Source: Rachycentron canadum (Eukaryota; Chordata; Actinopteri; Carangiformes; Rachycentridae). Taken from it: a stretch of 64,000 nt of DNA. The position numbers were made by a program, and so were the translations under genes. Numbering within the stretch: position 1 is the first letter of the stretch; every line of letters begins with the position of its first letter. Shown one piece after another: positions 26,401 through 39,000 of the stretch. The notes beneath the pieces were generated by a model. The model did no database searches and had not been told where the DNA came from. It saw nothing but the letters and a program-made list of their open reading frames with translations. The DNA lies in contig CM076658.1 of NCBI GenBank assembly GCA_038496675.1, positions 13,291,388 through 13,355,387 on the forward strand, in the 5' to 3' direction.

Positions 26401-29061
26401 TAAACATGCCATGTGTTGTGTAAAGATAATTTATGGCGACACATTCTATATGTATTACAAAATAACTAAACCAATTCAATTAAAAAAAGTCAGAAATACT
26501 TGCGCAGGCCCCTTTAACTCACCTTTTCTGACTATTAATTGTACTGTAATGTCCCATTGACTAAATATTCTGGCACATGTGCCGATTAAAACTAAAATTG
26601 ATTGTATTGATATATTTCTCTCAACATAGGCTTCATAGCTTCAGACATGACTTCGAGGAACTCCAGTACTCAGCTGTGGCTGATCACACACTTCCATGAG
26701 ATGGGCTCCTTGTATGATTACCTTCAGCTCAGCACCCTCGATGCATCCAGCTGCCTCCGCATGGCACTCTCCATCGCAAGTGGCTTGGCACATCTCCACG
26801 TTGAGATCTTTGGCACACAGGGGAAACCAGCTATTGCTCACCGAGACCTTAAGAGTAAAAATATATTGGTTAAAAAGAATGGCCAGTGCTGCATTGCTGA
26901 CCTTGGTGAGTTATTAACATATCTATATGCTTAATCTGTTATTCAAATAGTAAATTTACCATCATTTTTTTTTTTTTTTTTTGAGATATGGATTAGTCTT
27001 TTCAAATATCTTCACAAACGGAGCCCTCCTGGTCATCATAAACTTGTAGAGTTTAATCCTGCAAAACTGAAATCTAGTAGGGCTCCACAAGTTTCTAAAG
27101 GTACAAATTTTGTCATGCTGGATTATAGGGAAATGTTTCCAAAAGGATGCACTACCTACTGAATTGGTTCATTCAATGTTATAGTTCATGGGCCTCACAT
27201 AAGGGATCCATCTGCAGTATTATTGCTCAACTGGCATCTATGCTTTTTGCCATATTTGTTATTAATTTAGGAAGAACAGTCACTTCTAAATGTACCGCCT
27301 GGCCTCTAACCAAAAACACATTCGGCAGAACTCAGACCACTTCATCTAATTCACCAATGTTCCATTTGCAGATACTTGAATAAAAACTAATTCAGGTACG
27401 AGCCACAACCTGCCGACAGCTCAACATGTTTACAAGCTTGATGTAATAAATTCTGGTCTGGATGACGCATTTTACTGTTCCAACAAACATGGATACAGTT
27501 GTTTGTCTCCCAAGCGAGCTGTTCAGATAGCGGGGTACATCCTGTATGATGATGATGATGATGATGATGATGGACAAGACTGTTTAGAATGAACAAGTAG
27601 TATTTCTACTGATAGAGAGAATCTTTTGTCCTTATCGTACTTCTCAGAGACAGAAACAAAGCCCTCTTCCACTCAAAATAATTTTTTGATTGTGCAGAAT
27701 GATGTATTTGCTGTTTGACACTAAAATAATGTTTTCACCTTGATCTGCTGTGAGGGAAAAGTTTCTCTTATAAAGGTATATGAAAGGCATGAATTCACAA
27801 AGCTATCATGCACCAATATGTAACTTGCACAGTTGTGATGTGGAAACCTGAGGCCTGAGAAAGGACATTTGAGTGAAGTAGGAGACATTGCATGTGGATA
27901 AATGAACTTTCTTGTGATATACACACATCTTAAAACATGTCTGGAGGGGATCTTTAAAGTCTTTTTGTGTGTTCGCGTTAGGTCTGGCAGTCATGCATTT
28001 TCAAGACACTAACGAGTTAGATGTGGGAAACAACCCTAAAGTGGGTACAAAGCGCTACATGGCTCCCGAGGTGCTTGATGACTCTATCCAGATGGACTGT
28101 TTTGAGTCCTACAAGAGAGTGGACATCTGGGCCCTGGGCCTCGTCCTGTGGGAGATCGCCAGGAGGACAGTCAGTAATGGTCAGTATGTCTTACACAACA
28201 GGCTTTGTCTCTGAAATTGATTATTTTACTTAAATAATCAACTCGGCCTAATGTTTTTCTTCAGAATAAACACAGAATCATTGCTTTAATTTTGACTACA
28301 TAAAAGCTTTTCTGCTGTTGATGGACTTCAGTAAAAAATGCCCCCATGCACAGTCTGTGGTCTGTGGAGAAGCCAGAAACATATAATGTGGAATAAAACC
28401 TACTTCCTTCCCTTCAAATAGGGTAATTGTTCTATAGCAGGCTTTCAGCAACACTTAAGATTGATTTACCCTCCAACACAGTAACCTCACATTTGTCCCA
28501 CAGCTGCACTCAAGAGCAAGTTAAGAGCAAAACAGCCATGCCACAACACAAATCCTTTTTATGCACCCCAGTGTATTTGATGTTAGTCAAATATGTTAGT
28601 CAGATAACTAGTATTTTACCCTTTGTTTTAAGTCATGCGATCTCAAACGTGAATTGTTTCATGCCAGGTATTGTAGAAGATTACAAACCACCTTTTCATG
28701 ACGTGGTCCCAAGTGATCCCAGTTTTGAGGATATGAAGAAAGTTGTGTGTGTGGATCAGCAGAGGCCCAACATCCCAAACAGATGGTTTTCAGACCCAGT
28801 AAGTAACTATCATTATGGCGTGCATAATTCAAGTCTGCATTTATTTGGTATTCAGAACTAAAAAGCATTTTAGTAATATCCTTGGACATTGGACATACTG
28901 ATTTTTTTCTCCTAATTCATTTTCAGACTTTAACCTCTATGGCCAAACTCATGAAGGAGTGCTGGTACCAGAATCCATCAGCCAGATTAACAGCGCTACG
29001 CATCAAAAAGACTCTCACAAAGATCGACAACTCTCTGGACAAAATCAAAACGGACATTTGA
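16659..29061 (+). CDS. acvr1: Activin receptor type-1 (ALK2/ALK8-type BMP type I receptor) with three ectodomain exons
   Basis: Membrane serine/threonine kinase for BMP/activin-class ligands, signalling through SMAD1/5/8. Coding exons: 16659-16725 (signal peptide), 17434-17688, 19237-19509 and 20376-20642 (three alternative or stacked ectodomains), 21999-22204 (transmembrane), 24476-24575 (GS), 26044-26190, 26630-26905, 27982-28179, 28668-28798 and 28927-29061. All junctions are GT-AG and phase-consistent. One ectodomain gives 504-510 residues (human ALK2 has 509); all three give 684. Visible motifs are TSGSGSG, glycine loop [12 protein letters not shown] lysine, ALK2-type L45 loop [11 protein letters not shown], catalytic [11 protein letters not shown] and MAPE. 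The arginine equivalent to human R206 (VARQITL) is wild type. The match to ALK2, not ALK1, is shown by EYGTIDGLI and the C-terminal [12 protein letters not shown]. Teleosts also have an acvr1l/alk8 name for this class, so the symbol is by class and synteny. Confidence 0.95.
16865..16887. repeat. Poly(A) tract
   Basis: A run of A in the intron between the signal-peptide exon and the first ectodomain exon. No associated element body was recognised upstream. Confidence 0.9.
17245..17311. repeat. (ATCC)n tetranucleotide microsatellite
   Basis: About 16 copies of ATCC, roughly 120 bases before the acceptor of the first ectodomain exon. It is likely to vary in length between individuals. In the plus-strand transcript it is pyrimidine-rich, so it could in principle affect recognition of the downstream acceptor; this is inference. 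Confidence 0.95.
17434..17688 (+). CDS. acvr1: acvr1 ectodomain exon copy 1 (activin-receptor three-finger domain)
   Basis: 255 bases (85 codons), phase 1 at both ends. The acceptor is a strong T-rich tract ending ttttgtag and the donor is AAAG/gtgagc, the strongest of the three copies. The 77-residue core from VCLC to LPVK contains the ten ectodomain cysteines, including the vicinal pair before the last ([10 protein letters not shown]). By eye it is 48% identical to copy 2 and 53% to copy 3 without gaps. It has two N-glycosylation sequons (NGS near the second cysteine, NVS after the last). Joining 16725 to 17434 keeps the frame (G+GT). It lacks the tyrosine before QKGC that copy 3 shares with human ALK2, so it is a diverged copy. 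Confidence 0.88.
18100..18665. mobile_element. Degraded non-autonomous DNA transposon-like (MITE) repeat
   Basis: The left side reads tatatatagactgtatata. The interior has ttctaatgatcatcag-like text, then catgatgtt, gtcccatttagaagaaaata, agcagcatatgcattagggt and caccaagatggc, ending with aggcttcaaaacagcagt and a ggtggcatcac-like end. I recall this as a dispersed, non-coding repeat of percomorph fish whose ends resemble the phrase tatacagtctatgg. This copy is rearranged and its termini are eroded. It lies in the intron between ectodomain copies 1 and 2. Family assignment is from memory only. Confidence 0.55.
18681..18720. repeat. Exact tandem duplication of a 20-bp unit
   Basis: gtctatataatatgtcgaat occurs twice back to back without a mismatch, just beyond the MITE-like relic. 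The perfect identity implies a recent duplication. Confidence 0.95.
19237..19509 (+). CDS. acvr1: acvr1 ectodomain exon copy 2
   Basis: 273 bases (91 codons), phase 1 at both ends. The acceptor is tctgtttattcttatcag and the donor is AAAG/gtgact (weaker, no G at +5). The 77-residue core from ECVC to APGK has all ten cysteines and aligns without gaps to copies 1 and 3 (48% and 55% identical by eye). It carries an NVT sequon after the last cysteine and a distinctive charged segment, LRDDEEGRA, in the middle finger where copy 3 has FKIYEQSTL. The N-terminal part before the first cysteine is longest in copies 2 and 3. Joining to the signal exon (G+AT) and to the transmembrane exon keeps the frame. 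Confidence 0.9.
20376..20642 (+). CDS. acvr1: acvr1 ectodomain exon copy 3 (canonical-like copy)
   Basis: 267 bases (89 codons), phase 1 at both ends. The acceptor is gaatctcttgcag; the donor AAAG/gtatag is weak, with A at +5. It is the copy nearest the transmembrane exon and the most like human ALK2: VYQKGCF, then YEQ, TCKTPPS and VECCQG are shared. It therefore probably represents the ancestral exon. All ten cysteines are present and one sequon (NST) follows the last. Used alone it gives a 508-residue receptor. Confidence 0.95.
21639..21676. repeat. Imperfect (TG)n repeat
   Basis: TG-rich simple sequence with a few interruptions, in the intron before the transmembrane exon of acvr1. Confidence 0.85.
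23446..23484. repeat. (GT)n microsatellite
   Basis: A GT run with a single interruption in the intron between the transmembrane and GS exons of acvr1. Confidence 0.95.
27546..27571. repeat. (ATG)n trinucleotide microsatellite
   Basis: About eight ATG/GAT units in an acvr1 kinase intron. It is not part of a supported coding exon. Confidence 0.9.
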
Positions 29062-29830
29062 ACCTGCCTCGGGAAGAAGAGGCAGACATATACTAAAGGC
29101 CTTTGAAGACATCCAGAGGGTGGACCATCCTAGAGAAATCTGAAGACAAAAGACTTTGATGGGTTCAGTGCCCTTATAGTGGCACAGACCTATATTTATT
29201 TTGAAAAACTTGGCGGGACACATTTTGGCATCCAAAGATGGCTTACCGGGCATTCCTGAGACTGCCAATGGTCTTGGATATAGGAAAATATCTACTCAAC
29301 TTATAACACTGTTAGAAATGATCTTCAAGGAAGAAACTGTTACCTGGGCATTTGAGTTGGCTTGCTTTTGTTAGAACCGCAGATTTTGTTTGACACTTTT
29401 TTTAGTTTGAAAAAATGTCAGAACATATTAGCAGTTTCACTTTATCTCTGTAATTGTACTGCATTGTTTGTTTGATTTATGATGGATTCGTTTGGAAAAG
29501 AGGTCAACTTGCCAACTGAACTTGCCAATTTGTTCAGCATACTTTCTGAAATAGTAACGGAGTGTTATGTTTTACTTTTCGTGTCATGCATCTCTGTTTA
29601 CAATGCTGTCAGAACAAGTTTCTTGGGATCTCATCAATTCTGTAACATTTAGTTGTACAGCTGTGTCAATGGCACTGTTCTTTTCCTGATATATCGTCCA
29701 ACTGAAGGTACTGCAGACTTTTTGTATATCACCATGAATTTTACATTTATGTACCTGTTCTATGTTTTGTTTCTTCAGCTTTACAGACACAAATGCTAAA
29801 AGAACAAATAAAATATCTGCTAGATGATGC
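29062..29830 (+). other. acvr1: acvr1 3' UTR with polyadenylation signal
   Basis: Sequence after the TGA at 29059-29061. A canonical AATAAA at 29807-29812 gives a 3' UTR of about 0.77 kb. The cleavage site is inferred. Confidence 0.65.
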
Positions 29831-32720
29831 TGAACTCTGTTTCTCCAGAGGCTTGTAAGTAAGCCTGTAAAGCCTGTATACTGTCTTAAAGCGTGCATTG
29901 TTGTCTTAATGCGTGCATTGTCAAGTAAATGAAGTCAAACTTCAGCCTTTTTTATTTCTTTAACATTTTATATCAATTAGTGATTTATATTAATTAAATA
30001 GAAAAAATTTACTTTATCTGTCTCATTTGTCTTGATGCTGTGTTTAGTAGGTACATTTATTAGCCGTGCTAGCAACATGGCTCAAGGGACAAACAGTCCC
30101 ATGAGCCACTTTGCTCTATACTCATATTTCAAACTCTAGGTTACTGGATACCATAATTTTGTACAGATATTTGTGGCTCCTACTGCCTTCGGTCATCCTC
30201 TGACTTTTCTTGTGCCAAAGAAGATGGATTCTCATGGACTTTGGTGAGTCCCTGATTTTTCATCCAACACCATCTTTGTTTTGTGACTAAATACCTGCAA
30301 TGCTAATGACGCTCCCAGGATTCCCAGCAGTTTCAGATATGCTTGGATGTTTAGAGCTAATTAGTAAATGTTAGTCCGCTAAGATGATAAAATAAACCTG
30401 GAAAAAAAACACCTGCCTGGGTAGTAGCATGGTAGCATTTAGCTCAAAGCACCACCATGCACAAGTATACAGCCTTTCAAGGCTGTAAACCCTTAGTCAT
30501 ATTTTACTTTTTGATTTCTCACATTTCTTCTTACAGTTCTGTCTTTTCCAGGACTTTTGGTGTGTAGACAGCATCATTGCAGTTGCAACAACTCTCTTAA
30601 CTGTCCAGGGCAAATTTGGTCATGTATTTCACTCTATGAAACCTCTGGTAGGTCCAATAGCCTAGAGAGCAGGGACCATTGCAGCTTTAAAACTTTGAAG
30701 CTCAAACCCAGATTCCCTATTTCGTCAGCTGTCCCTTGTCAGTTGAGAAAGATACGTTCGTTTACCCTGGTTTCAGTCATCTACATACTGTAAATTTTGT
30801 GCAATGGTCTATTTCTGTCCTGTGAAAAGTTTGACATCTGCACTAATAATGTAACAAATACACCAATATTCATTTGGAAAAGGTCAACATCCCAGGCATT
30901 TTCCCTACCAGCTGTAAACTGAAACTGCATGCACAGCAGATATCTTGGCAGATGTCAAACAGAAACTAGACTCCTTATGGTTTTGCAGACTGATTAGTAT
31001 GCTACAAGAGTTATGGGCCAGATGATAGAAACACAACAGTGGTGCTGAGATACCCTGTTTGCATGTATTAACAGCTGTCTTACTTACTATGTAAACTGTC
31101 CTCATATTCACTGCTATTTGATCCATCTTGCACAGAGCACAGAGGTGTGACCCAGCCCAAAATGATATCCTGTTTCACAGAGGCTCTGTACTTCATTTGG
31201 ATACATAATGAGCACTTCTATGTACATTATAAAGTACATGACAGGGAGGAGTGGTCACCTGTTCCCCTCTTTCAGATTAGCTGCCTTGTGACAAACAAAT
31301 TAATATTAACGAGCTGAAAAGAACAAGAAGCTGATAGTTACCAGTGTTTCGTGCCATTGGCTCATTAGCAATAGTTTCCACAGAGATGATAATTTATATT
31401 GTCATATACATTTAACAACTGAATTCAAGCTCCCACAAGATTATCAGAAATCTGTTTTTGAGTAAGTCTGGCTATTTTTAACTGGTTGAATTGACATATT
31501 CAAACTTTCTATTAATTGTATGTAGTTTTTCATTTTATTTTGTTACTGATATCCATCTATAGAAAGTGTCCGGCTAAAGACTGGTAATATAGCACACCAT
31601 CGTATGCCGTGTTTGTACTCATTTCAACACTCAGATGTTGTACACTAAGAGCTGAGGTCACAGTAATAGTTGTTTGATGAACCAATAACAAAACCTGGAT
31701 TCAATAGTTACTACAATCGACATTATTTTCCTGGTGTCTCCAAAGCTGTGCTCTTCTTGCAGAACATGTAGTCTGCCTCGATTTCGCTGTGAATGCATGG
31801 AAAATTACATTTTGTGCTTGTGTAGTCTTCGGGATCTGGCTCAGTTCACCCCTTCACTCTCCCTGGTGACACTGGCACCTGTTGTTGCTATGGAGCTTGA
31901 ACAGCAGAAACACGACTTGGTCCCACATGGCCTGCTGCAAATAACATATTGCATACAGGTGAGTTGAGCTTTGCACACAGGTGACCGTACAGCAGACCCA
32001 CTCAGTAGTCACAAGCTGAGAATGTTTAGTCTCTGCTTGGGAGATGTGTTGGTATTGTTGTATATCTAGCCTGCTTTCTCCCATTTTGCTGACCTGAGTG
32101 TTGCTCACATCCAGGGAGAGGAATTGCAATACCCACATGGGTGCAAGATAGGCTGCTTAGGGCTGGATTACCAAACAGGCAAAGAAAAACTGCCTGGCCC
32201 ACAGATGACACACAGTTGTTAATTGGTCTTTGGCATTTTAATTAAATGCAAATTTGTTGGAGAATTTGCACCATTCAGGTTCAACATCATGGGTCCTGCA
32301 TGATTACTTTTAGTTACTTTGGACTCACATGGCACATATTGATCTAGATAACTAGATGTGTCTTTTCTGTTTAGTGAGATTATCACACTATCACTGACAC
32401 ACACAAAATCTGGAGAGGAGTACTAGTTTCTTATAAAGCTGCCATTTATAATCTGAAACCCATAAGCAGGTTCATCTGGCTACTGGCTGTAAACCGACAT
32501 GTCCCTAGACTTCTGTATATTGGCCCAACAGGAAGCTCTATTCATATTTCAGTGCTTGCATGTGTCTGCTGTGCTTAATGCAAAGGTTAGTGGTGTTGTT
32601 TTAGGCTACAGTATTTGTTAGCGAAGAAGTGTGACATTTTGATTCCTTTGAAAAACTCTGAATGACTTTAACGGATTGGCTGTACTCTGCATAATGTGTC
32701 TATTTCCTATTATAAGTAAG
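29831..32720. other. Intergenic spacer between acvr1 and acvr1c
   Basis: About 2.9 kb. No coding exon with supported splice sites or recognisable protein motif is seen on either strand. Short open frames (for example 30557-30793 and 31734-31967) show no family features. Confidence 0.5.
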
Positions 32721-33062
32721 AAGTGACACCTCAGTGAACAGGTCGTCTCCCAACAGACGGGAGGTGGTGTTTCACTGGACCTGCACCGCTCAAGTGGATA
32801 TGCAACACACTTTCCCTCTGGCTCCCATTCACATGTCTTTATCAGAGGTCTGCAGCGATAATCCTCTTAAACTCCTAGTCAACAGAGGCGGAGCAAACCT
32901 CTCATTGCGTTTTACAGTTTCCTCCCCGCGCGTTTGCTGCGAAAGCTTTTTGTGGCGCACGCATGGCCGATGGACTTCACCGCAATGTGTGATGTTGTGT
33001 TTACTGTAGAGTAGCTGCGTGAAAACGGTGCGTTGGCGAACGGAGCAGATGCGGCACTTGCC
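32720..33062 (+). promoter_or_regulatory. acvr1c: Probable acvr1c promoter and 5' UTR, with a short uORF
   Basis: G+C and CpG rise sharply between about 32880 and 33062, ending at the acvr1c start codon. If transcribed, this leader contains a nine-codon upstream open frame (ATG at 32963, stop at 32990-32992). No TATA box can be assigned with confidence. Confidence 0.5.
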
Positions 33063-36000
33063 ATGACTTGTCCCGGGAAGCAGAGCTTTCAAGCGGCGTT
33101 GATCTTCCTGTCTGTCGCCCAGCTGACTGCGGGTACAGTACCTCCACCTCAGTTTGCATTATATGAATCAACCACAGTCATTTAGTAAATGACACCAGCT
33201 AAACTTCATGCTGACTGCTCTCAAGAAACATGTGTGAATGAAGTTTATTTAACTTTGGACGACCCGTTATTTTATACCAATATGAGTTTAATCAAAAAGA
33301 TAATAATAAAAAAATAGGTTGGGTTATAGTTAGTTTTCTTTCTGTTGAAGTTTAAGGTCTGTATTCAAAGATCAATTCAACAGAAAGGTACCTGCAGGAG
33401 GCAATGCTTTGCAGTTAAACAGTCTTTTCTAAAATTAGTAGAATATTGTCAATTTTATTTTCAGTGCAATTTCAGTGCTCATGCAGTCAGATTAATGGGT
33501 GATTATGATATCATTGGTTTTTGGCAAAATTTAGCAGAATTTTGTAGATTCAGCAGGATCGCCTTCATTTTTGTATGGACACTTCACTTGTTTGTATGTC
33601 AGGGATTAAAGCTTTTCTAATTATTAAAAAGCAAATTTGCCAAACTAAATTTACACTTGAAAAAAATTTTCAGATTAGTCAGTGCGCCAAAAATTGATCT
33701 GCAGCTATTTTGATAACTGATTACTCATTTCAGTCATTTTACAGGAACAAATACTCCTCTGGTTAAAGCCTCTCTAATGTGAGGATTTGCAACTTTTCCT
33801 TGTCATATATTAGTAAACTGAATATCTTTGGATTTTGGACTCATGACAAGGAATGTGAAGATATCACATTGGGCTTTAGGAAGTTTTGATTTGCATGTTA
33901 ATAGTGATAATAATCATCAGATTATTCTGTGATGAAAATAATCATTGTCCTAATCGAGTTGTAAATCATACTTTCACGTGTTCCCTAGGCTGTAATGTGG
34001 CATTTTATGTGATAAAATACATTGTAAATGAAGTTTCAGTGGTAACACAAATGTCACCTGTACATATGAAACAGCCAGAATAGAAGAAGTTTCGCAGGGA
34101 AGATGCCAACACCTTGCACCTACTGCTGCTGTTCACCTGGTTTGTTCTGGTGTGTGTGTGTGGCTGCAGTTCTCTGACCTTTTCCTTTTGTTTTTAGCTG
34201 ATCATGATTCATTCTTTGCAAAACACATTAACACCAAGTCAAAAAAAGTTAAACATTCAAGGTGTGTGGGAGGTGTTTTACCATATTTCAAGGTAGTTGG
34301 GTTAATTAAGAGACAAAAGTTTAGCATGCCCTGTCAGTCAACAGCAATAATGGAAGTGCACTTATTATATTCTTTATTTTGTCAAATGTAAATCATAAAA
34401 GTGAACATGCAAATTCAGCTCTGTGGTTTCTCAGAGCTGCAGTCATACCAGGTTGTGTAATGCAGGTAAATTAATACTGGGTTGCTTTTTCCATCTAATT
34501 CTGTTCCCTTTGTAATAAGATGCACAAGTGATACTTTTCATAAGAGTTGATTTTTGCTTTTGCTTTTGAAGACCTCTTTGGTTAAATGGCTTTGTATGTA
34601 GCCTATACAAACCTCTCAGTGCTGTACTTCTTGAAATTGTTATTGCATCTGATTAATAGGTTTTTAAGAACATTTCTTCAGAATGAAAGGCAGATTTAAA
34701 CTATAGAAAAAAGCTGATATTTCTATGCTCTTTGCATTGGAAATATTCAATATTCTTCAATTGAGAAATGGGGAGTTGTGCAGTCAGCTACTTGGCAAAC
34801 TCTTCTCCTTCACTTATGCCTGTTTTCTGCCACTATCAAAAATTCGTTCAACATTGACAATGTTGTGAATGTTATTTGGAGGAATCTGCCTGCCTCAGGG
34901 TCTGACTACCCTGTCTTTGATACTCTTTTTGAGTCAATTTGGTCCAATTTAATTACCAGACGTCACACACTGAGTCAAGTAAGGACTCCCCCCCGTCCTT
35001 TTGGCATTGTATCTAATTCCCCCCTCAAAGATTACCTCAGCACAAAAGGCTCATGCCTACTTTACTGAGCATCTCAGAGAATGAAGTTAGTTCTAACTGG
35101 CTCAATATTTTCAGTGACACATAATTGCTTGTATTTTTAAGTTCAGGAATACATGCACCTTGTTCCTTTAGGAAATGACTCATAATATTGAGGACCACAA
35201 CAAAGGGGAGCTGCTATTAGGAGTTTTTGGCAAATGATAGGAAACATGTCAACACATTTCCATGTCCATACTACGTTTTTGTTTTAAAAACTACAAGATG
35301 CTTTTCCATCGACTTCAGATCCACTGCCTCTGACAACATGTCCAATGCACGAAATAAGATTTTACCACCTTCAAGGACAAACAGATACAAACGCAGTGAT
35401 TTCACAACATATTTAATTTTATTGCACCTCAAAGCTCCAATTACGCAATATTTTTTCTCCACTGTTGAACTGTGTTGTAAGACAGCCGATGCATTCCTTC
35501 AACTCTCTTCTTTCTCTTTGTTTTGTTTGTCGTGGCTCATTCACTATGTCATACTGTACACACAGTCTGCTGTAGCAGAGATAGCGGGAAAATCAGCTGT
35601 AAGATGTGAGGGTCTGTGAAACTAAGGTGGCAAATTCTACTGAAGGACAACAGTTGCCCAGTTTTGTTAACAGTATCATATTAGAGCGTGTGAGGCTCAT
35701 TCAGGCTACAGTGAAACCTTCAGGTAAGGCTCCAGTCCCATCCAAGGATTTCAAATATCCACCCTTACACTACACTGATAATTTGTCATGGAAAGAAGGG
35801 ATTTTATTCCTTGTGTGGCATTGTAGGGTCTGCAAACATAAATTTATGTCACACCCACAGAGCCCAAAGTCTGCCAAGGCTGGATTTGACTCAAAAGATT
35901 TTATTCAAGGTGTCTGATTAGGGAAAATATTACAGACTGTCCCATGTGACTGAAAATCTATGGCCTGGTGTTATCCACAGGCAACAAATACTACTGTCCC

Positions 36001-39000
36001 ACTCCAAAATATTATGTTAATTCTATCTAGCTAATTTAATTAATTTAGTCTAATGAGTTGAATGTTTAATGGTTCTTTTTGCTGATGTGAGCATGTATTT
36101 TCTCTTTTGACAACTGCAGACACTTAAATACACTGTGTGTTTGGTATTTCCATTTTCCAAATCAGGCCTTTTCTCTCTAATAATGATAAAACAGTGTATA
36201 GTGTAAGTGTAAGTATAGTGTCATATCGTCTAATATTGTTTCCCTGCCACTCTACACGATTAAAGAAATAATTAAAACACGCCAATGCTCAGTCATTAAT
36301 CTGCTTTAAAAAATACCAACCTTCTTATTCCTCAGTTACAGAGCTACAGTATTTTCAAACTTTATTTAATAATCATTGTCCTTGAGAAAATTGTTGCCAG
36401 GCAACTCCCAGATATGTTGTAAAACAAAAACATTTTTGTCGTATTCCAGTCAGGTCAACTTAGGTCCAAATCTCTTTTTGGCTCCTGATTTTGTCAAGAG
36501 GTCTGCCTCTATTTGGTCACATATAACTGTAAAAAAAAATCAGATTAAATCAACAAAATGATGATTATAAGTTTATCCTGCTAAAATGTTTGGTACCATC
36601 ACCACACCTCTTCACAGAGGTGACATGTTGCTTCATTCCCACAAACATGGGCACTGTTTTCTCTCAATCCTGCACCATTTTGATGCAGCAAACACTCAAT
36701 GGTGCAGCAAATGCAGGTTAATCTGCAACTGAAAATCATAGTCCCCCAAAAATATGGTATTTATTTCTTTATGAGTAACCTTTGCTAAAACCTCCAGTAC
36801 CCAGCTGTTGTCAAAAACTACTGAGCCTTTAAAAAAAAACTTTATACTATATTTGTGACCTATTTTAAACACTAGATCTCAAGAAGGCACAAATGCCCTA
36901 AGGCCTGAGTGCCACAAGGTTGAGGATGAATTTATTGTCATTATCTCTATAAATAATACTCAGTATAAAGCCAAATAAAACTGCAACAGACAATAAACAA
37001 ACAGGATGGGGAAGTCAGGTAGCATTGAAATTTTTTTCAATTAATTTATTCACTGCCAATCCCAGCCCATACTTTTAATGTATCTATCACTCCATGTGGC
37101 TTGTAGTTCAATTAATATGAGTCATTTGTTTCATTCTTTGTTTTGTCATTTATCCACTATAGATAATTATCTGACCCCACCTATGCTAGGTGTATAGAAA
37201 TGTGGGTAAATGAAGAAATTGAAAAAATAATATCCAAATTATCCCGTTTTCACTGGTAGTTTGTCTTCTCTTACATTACACATTTTCCAATATTTTTTCA
37301 GTCAGTGTATAGAAAAGTTTGATTGTGGTGTTTCCCATCTTGTTCTCTTTTTATATTTTACTTTACTTACATTATAGGGTCGAAATGGGCTGAACTGGCT
37401 TCACATCTAGTGCTCAATACAAAATCAATGAAAATTTGAGGTGTTTGGAGGTTTACAATTAGCCAGAAAAACCACAAGACCCTGTCAGTAGGTGACAAGG
37501 AGGAAACGGAAGTTGAAAGTTGATTTGAGACAATCATTTCTTTAGAGCTTTAAAGCAATCCTCACCAATCTGTTTATAAATGTCAAATACATAATGTGCA
37601 TAAAGGGGGTGATGTGCCAACTGACAAAAATTAACTCATGTAAAGAAGTGCTTTTGAAAAAATGATACTTTGGTGTGACTTAATGTCTTTGTTACAATGA
37701 GATTGACTTGTCATGACAATCCCGATAGAAAAGTTTCATTGTGGTGTTTCCCATCTTGTTCTCTTTTTATAGAGATAACTTTGTATCCATTTGTTACATG
37801 GATCACTTACAGCTGTAGCTTTCATTTAAACTGTATGACCAGCCTATCCTCATTACTGATGTGTTTAGCAGCTCTCAAGGACTAGACACTTGACTTTTCA
37901 TTTAAAACTCTTTGACTGAATCCGTGCATTGGGCCATGAAAATCAGTTTCAACACCATGAACTTTGACCAAACATCTAAAGAAAGTTTTCTCATTTTTCT
38001 TCCACTTGCACAATGTATAGTTTAATGTTTGTTGTCAATCTGCCAAAAAATGGAAAAGATTTAGAAATTTCTTCTACTTTGTTGGAAAGAATATTGCAAT
38101 ACATGTGCACTATACATGTTTACTCCACTGCTAAAAGAGGCAAAAAAAACAATGTTTGTGCTTTGAGTTTCATTAAAACTCTTCAGATGGTCAAGGATTA
38201 AGGTCACATGCTTTTTAAAAACCCATTTAAATATTAAAAATTATATTAAAAAAATGTTTCTATCCCTGTGTAATTGAAGCACAGTTTAACATCTACTAAC
38301 ATTAACAATTTATGAGGATATGGTTCAAATACATAATGTACATGAAGGGGATGATGTGCCAACTGACAAAAATTAACCCATGTAAAGAAGTGCTTTTAAA
38401 AAAATAACTAAAAATACTTATACCCTAACTACACACAGCATTAAGGTTTACTAAACTATTAGTTTTTACTTAATATTGAATCTGAAAAATCTAAATGTTC
38501 TCATTTTAACAATTATATTAGACAAGTATTTGTGAATACAATGGACACCTATACTTATTGTATTATTGGTAAAAATCTGGAGTTACCTTGAAAATAGTTA
38601 CATTCAATAATGTACAGTATTCACAGTTAATTTCAGGTTTTTCCAGTGAGCAGGTGGTGCAGCCTTTCTTATCAATCACTCACAGTGTTATCAAACAAAG
38701 CATGACAGCAGCTCCAAGTAGAACACAAGATTATCTGGGTGTTAAAGTAAGAGGCATTACACTGGTTCCTCCACCTCCACCTCCTTACCTAACAGGAGCA
38801 TCCTCCCTCTAAAGAGTTAAAGACCACTAACAATAACAATCTGTGAAGGAAATTGTTTCCCTAATATCCCTTTTCTTCTTTGCAATTTCACAAAATGATG
38901 GATTAACTGCCAGGAAGTGTCTGAAGAAAATTAACTAACCACCTTGAGTGATTGGATGTGTTTCAGGTCTGAAGTGTGTGTGCCAGTTGTGCGCCAACCA

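Larger units (their letters stand above)
33133..38966 (+). other. acvr1c: acvr1c intron 1
   Basis: 5.8 kb between the signal-peptide and ectodomain exons. It is AT-rich and holds two pairs of locally duplicated segments, listed separately. Open frames such as 35227-35619 have no recognisable protein features. The 3.5 kb intron 2 (39198-42709) likewise shows nothing I can name. Confidence 0.7.

Noticed and set aside
16659..29061. Calling the first receptor acvrl1 (ALK1)
   Set aside because: The juxtamembrane EYGTIDGLI and the C-terminal [12 protein letters not shown] are ALK2-type, and the synteny is ACVR1, not ACVRL1.
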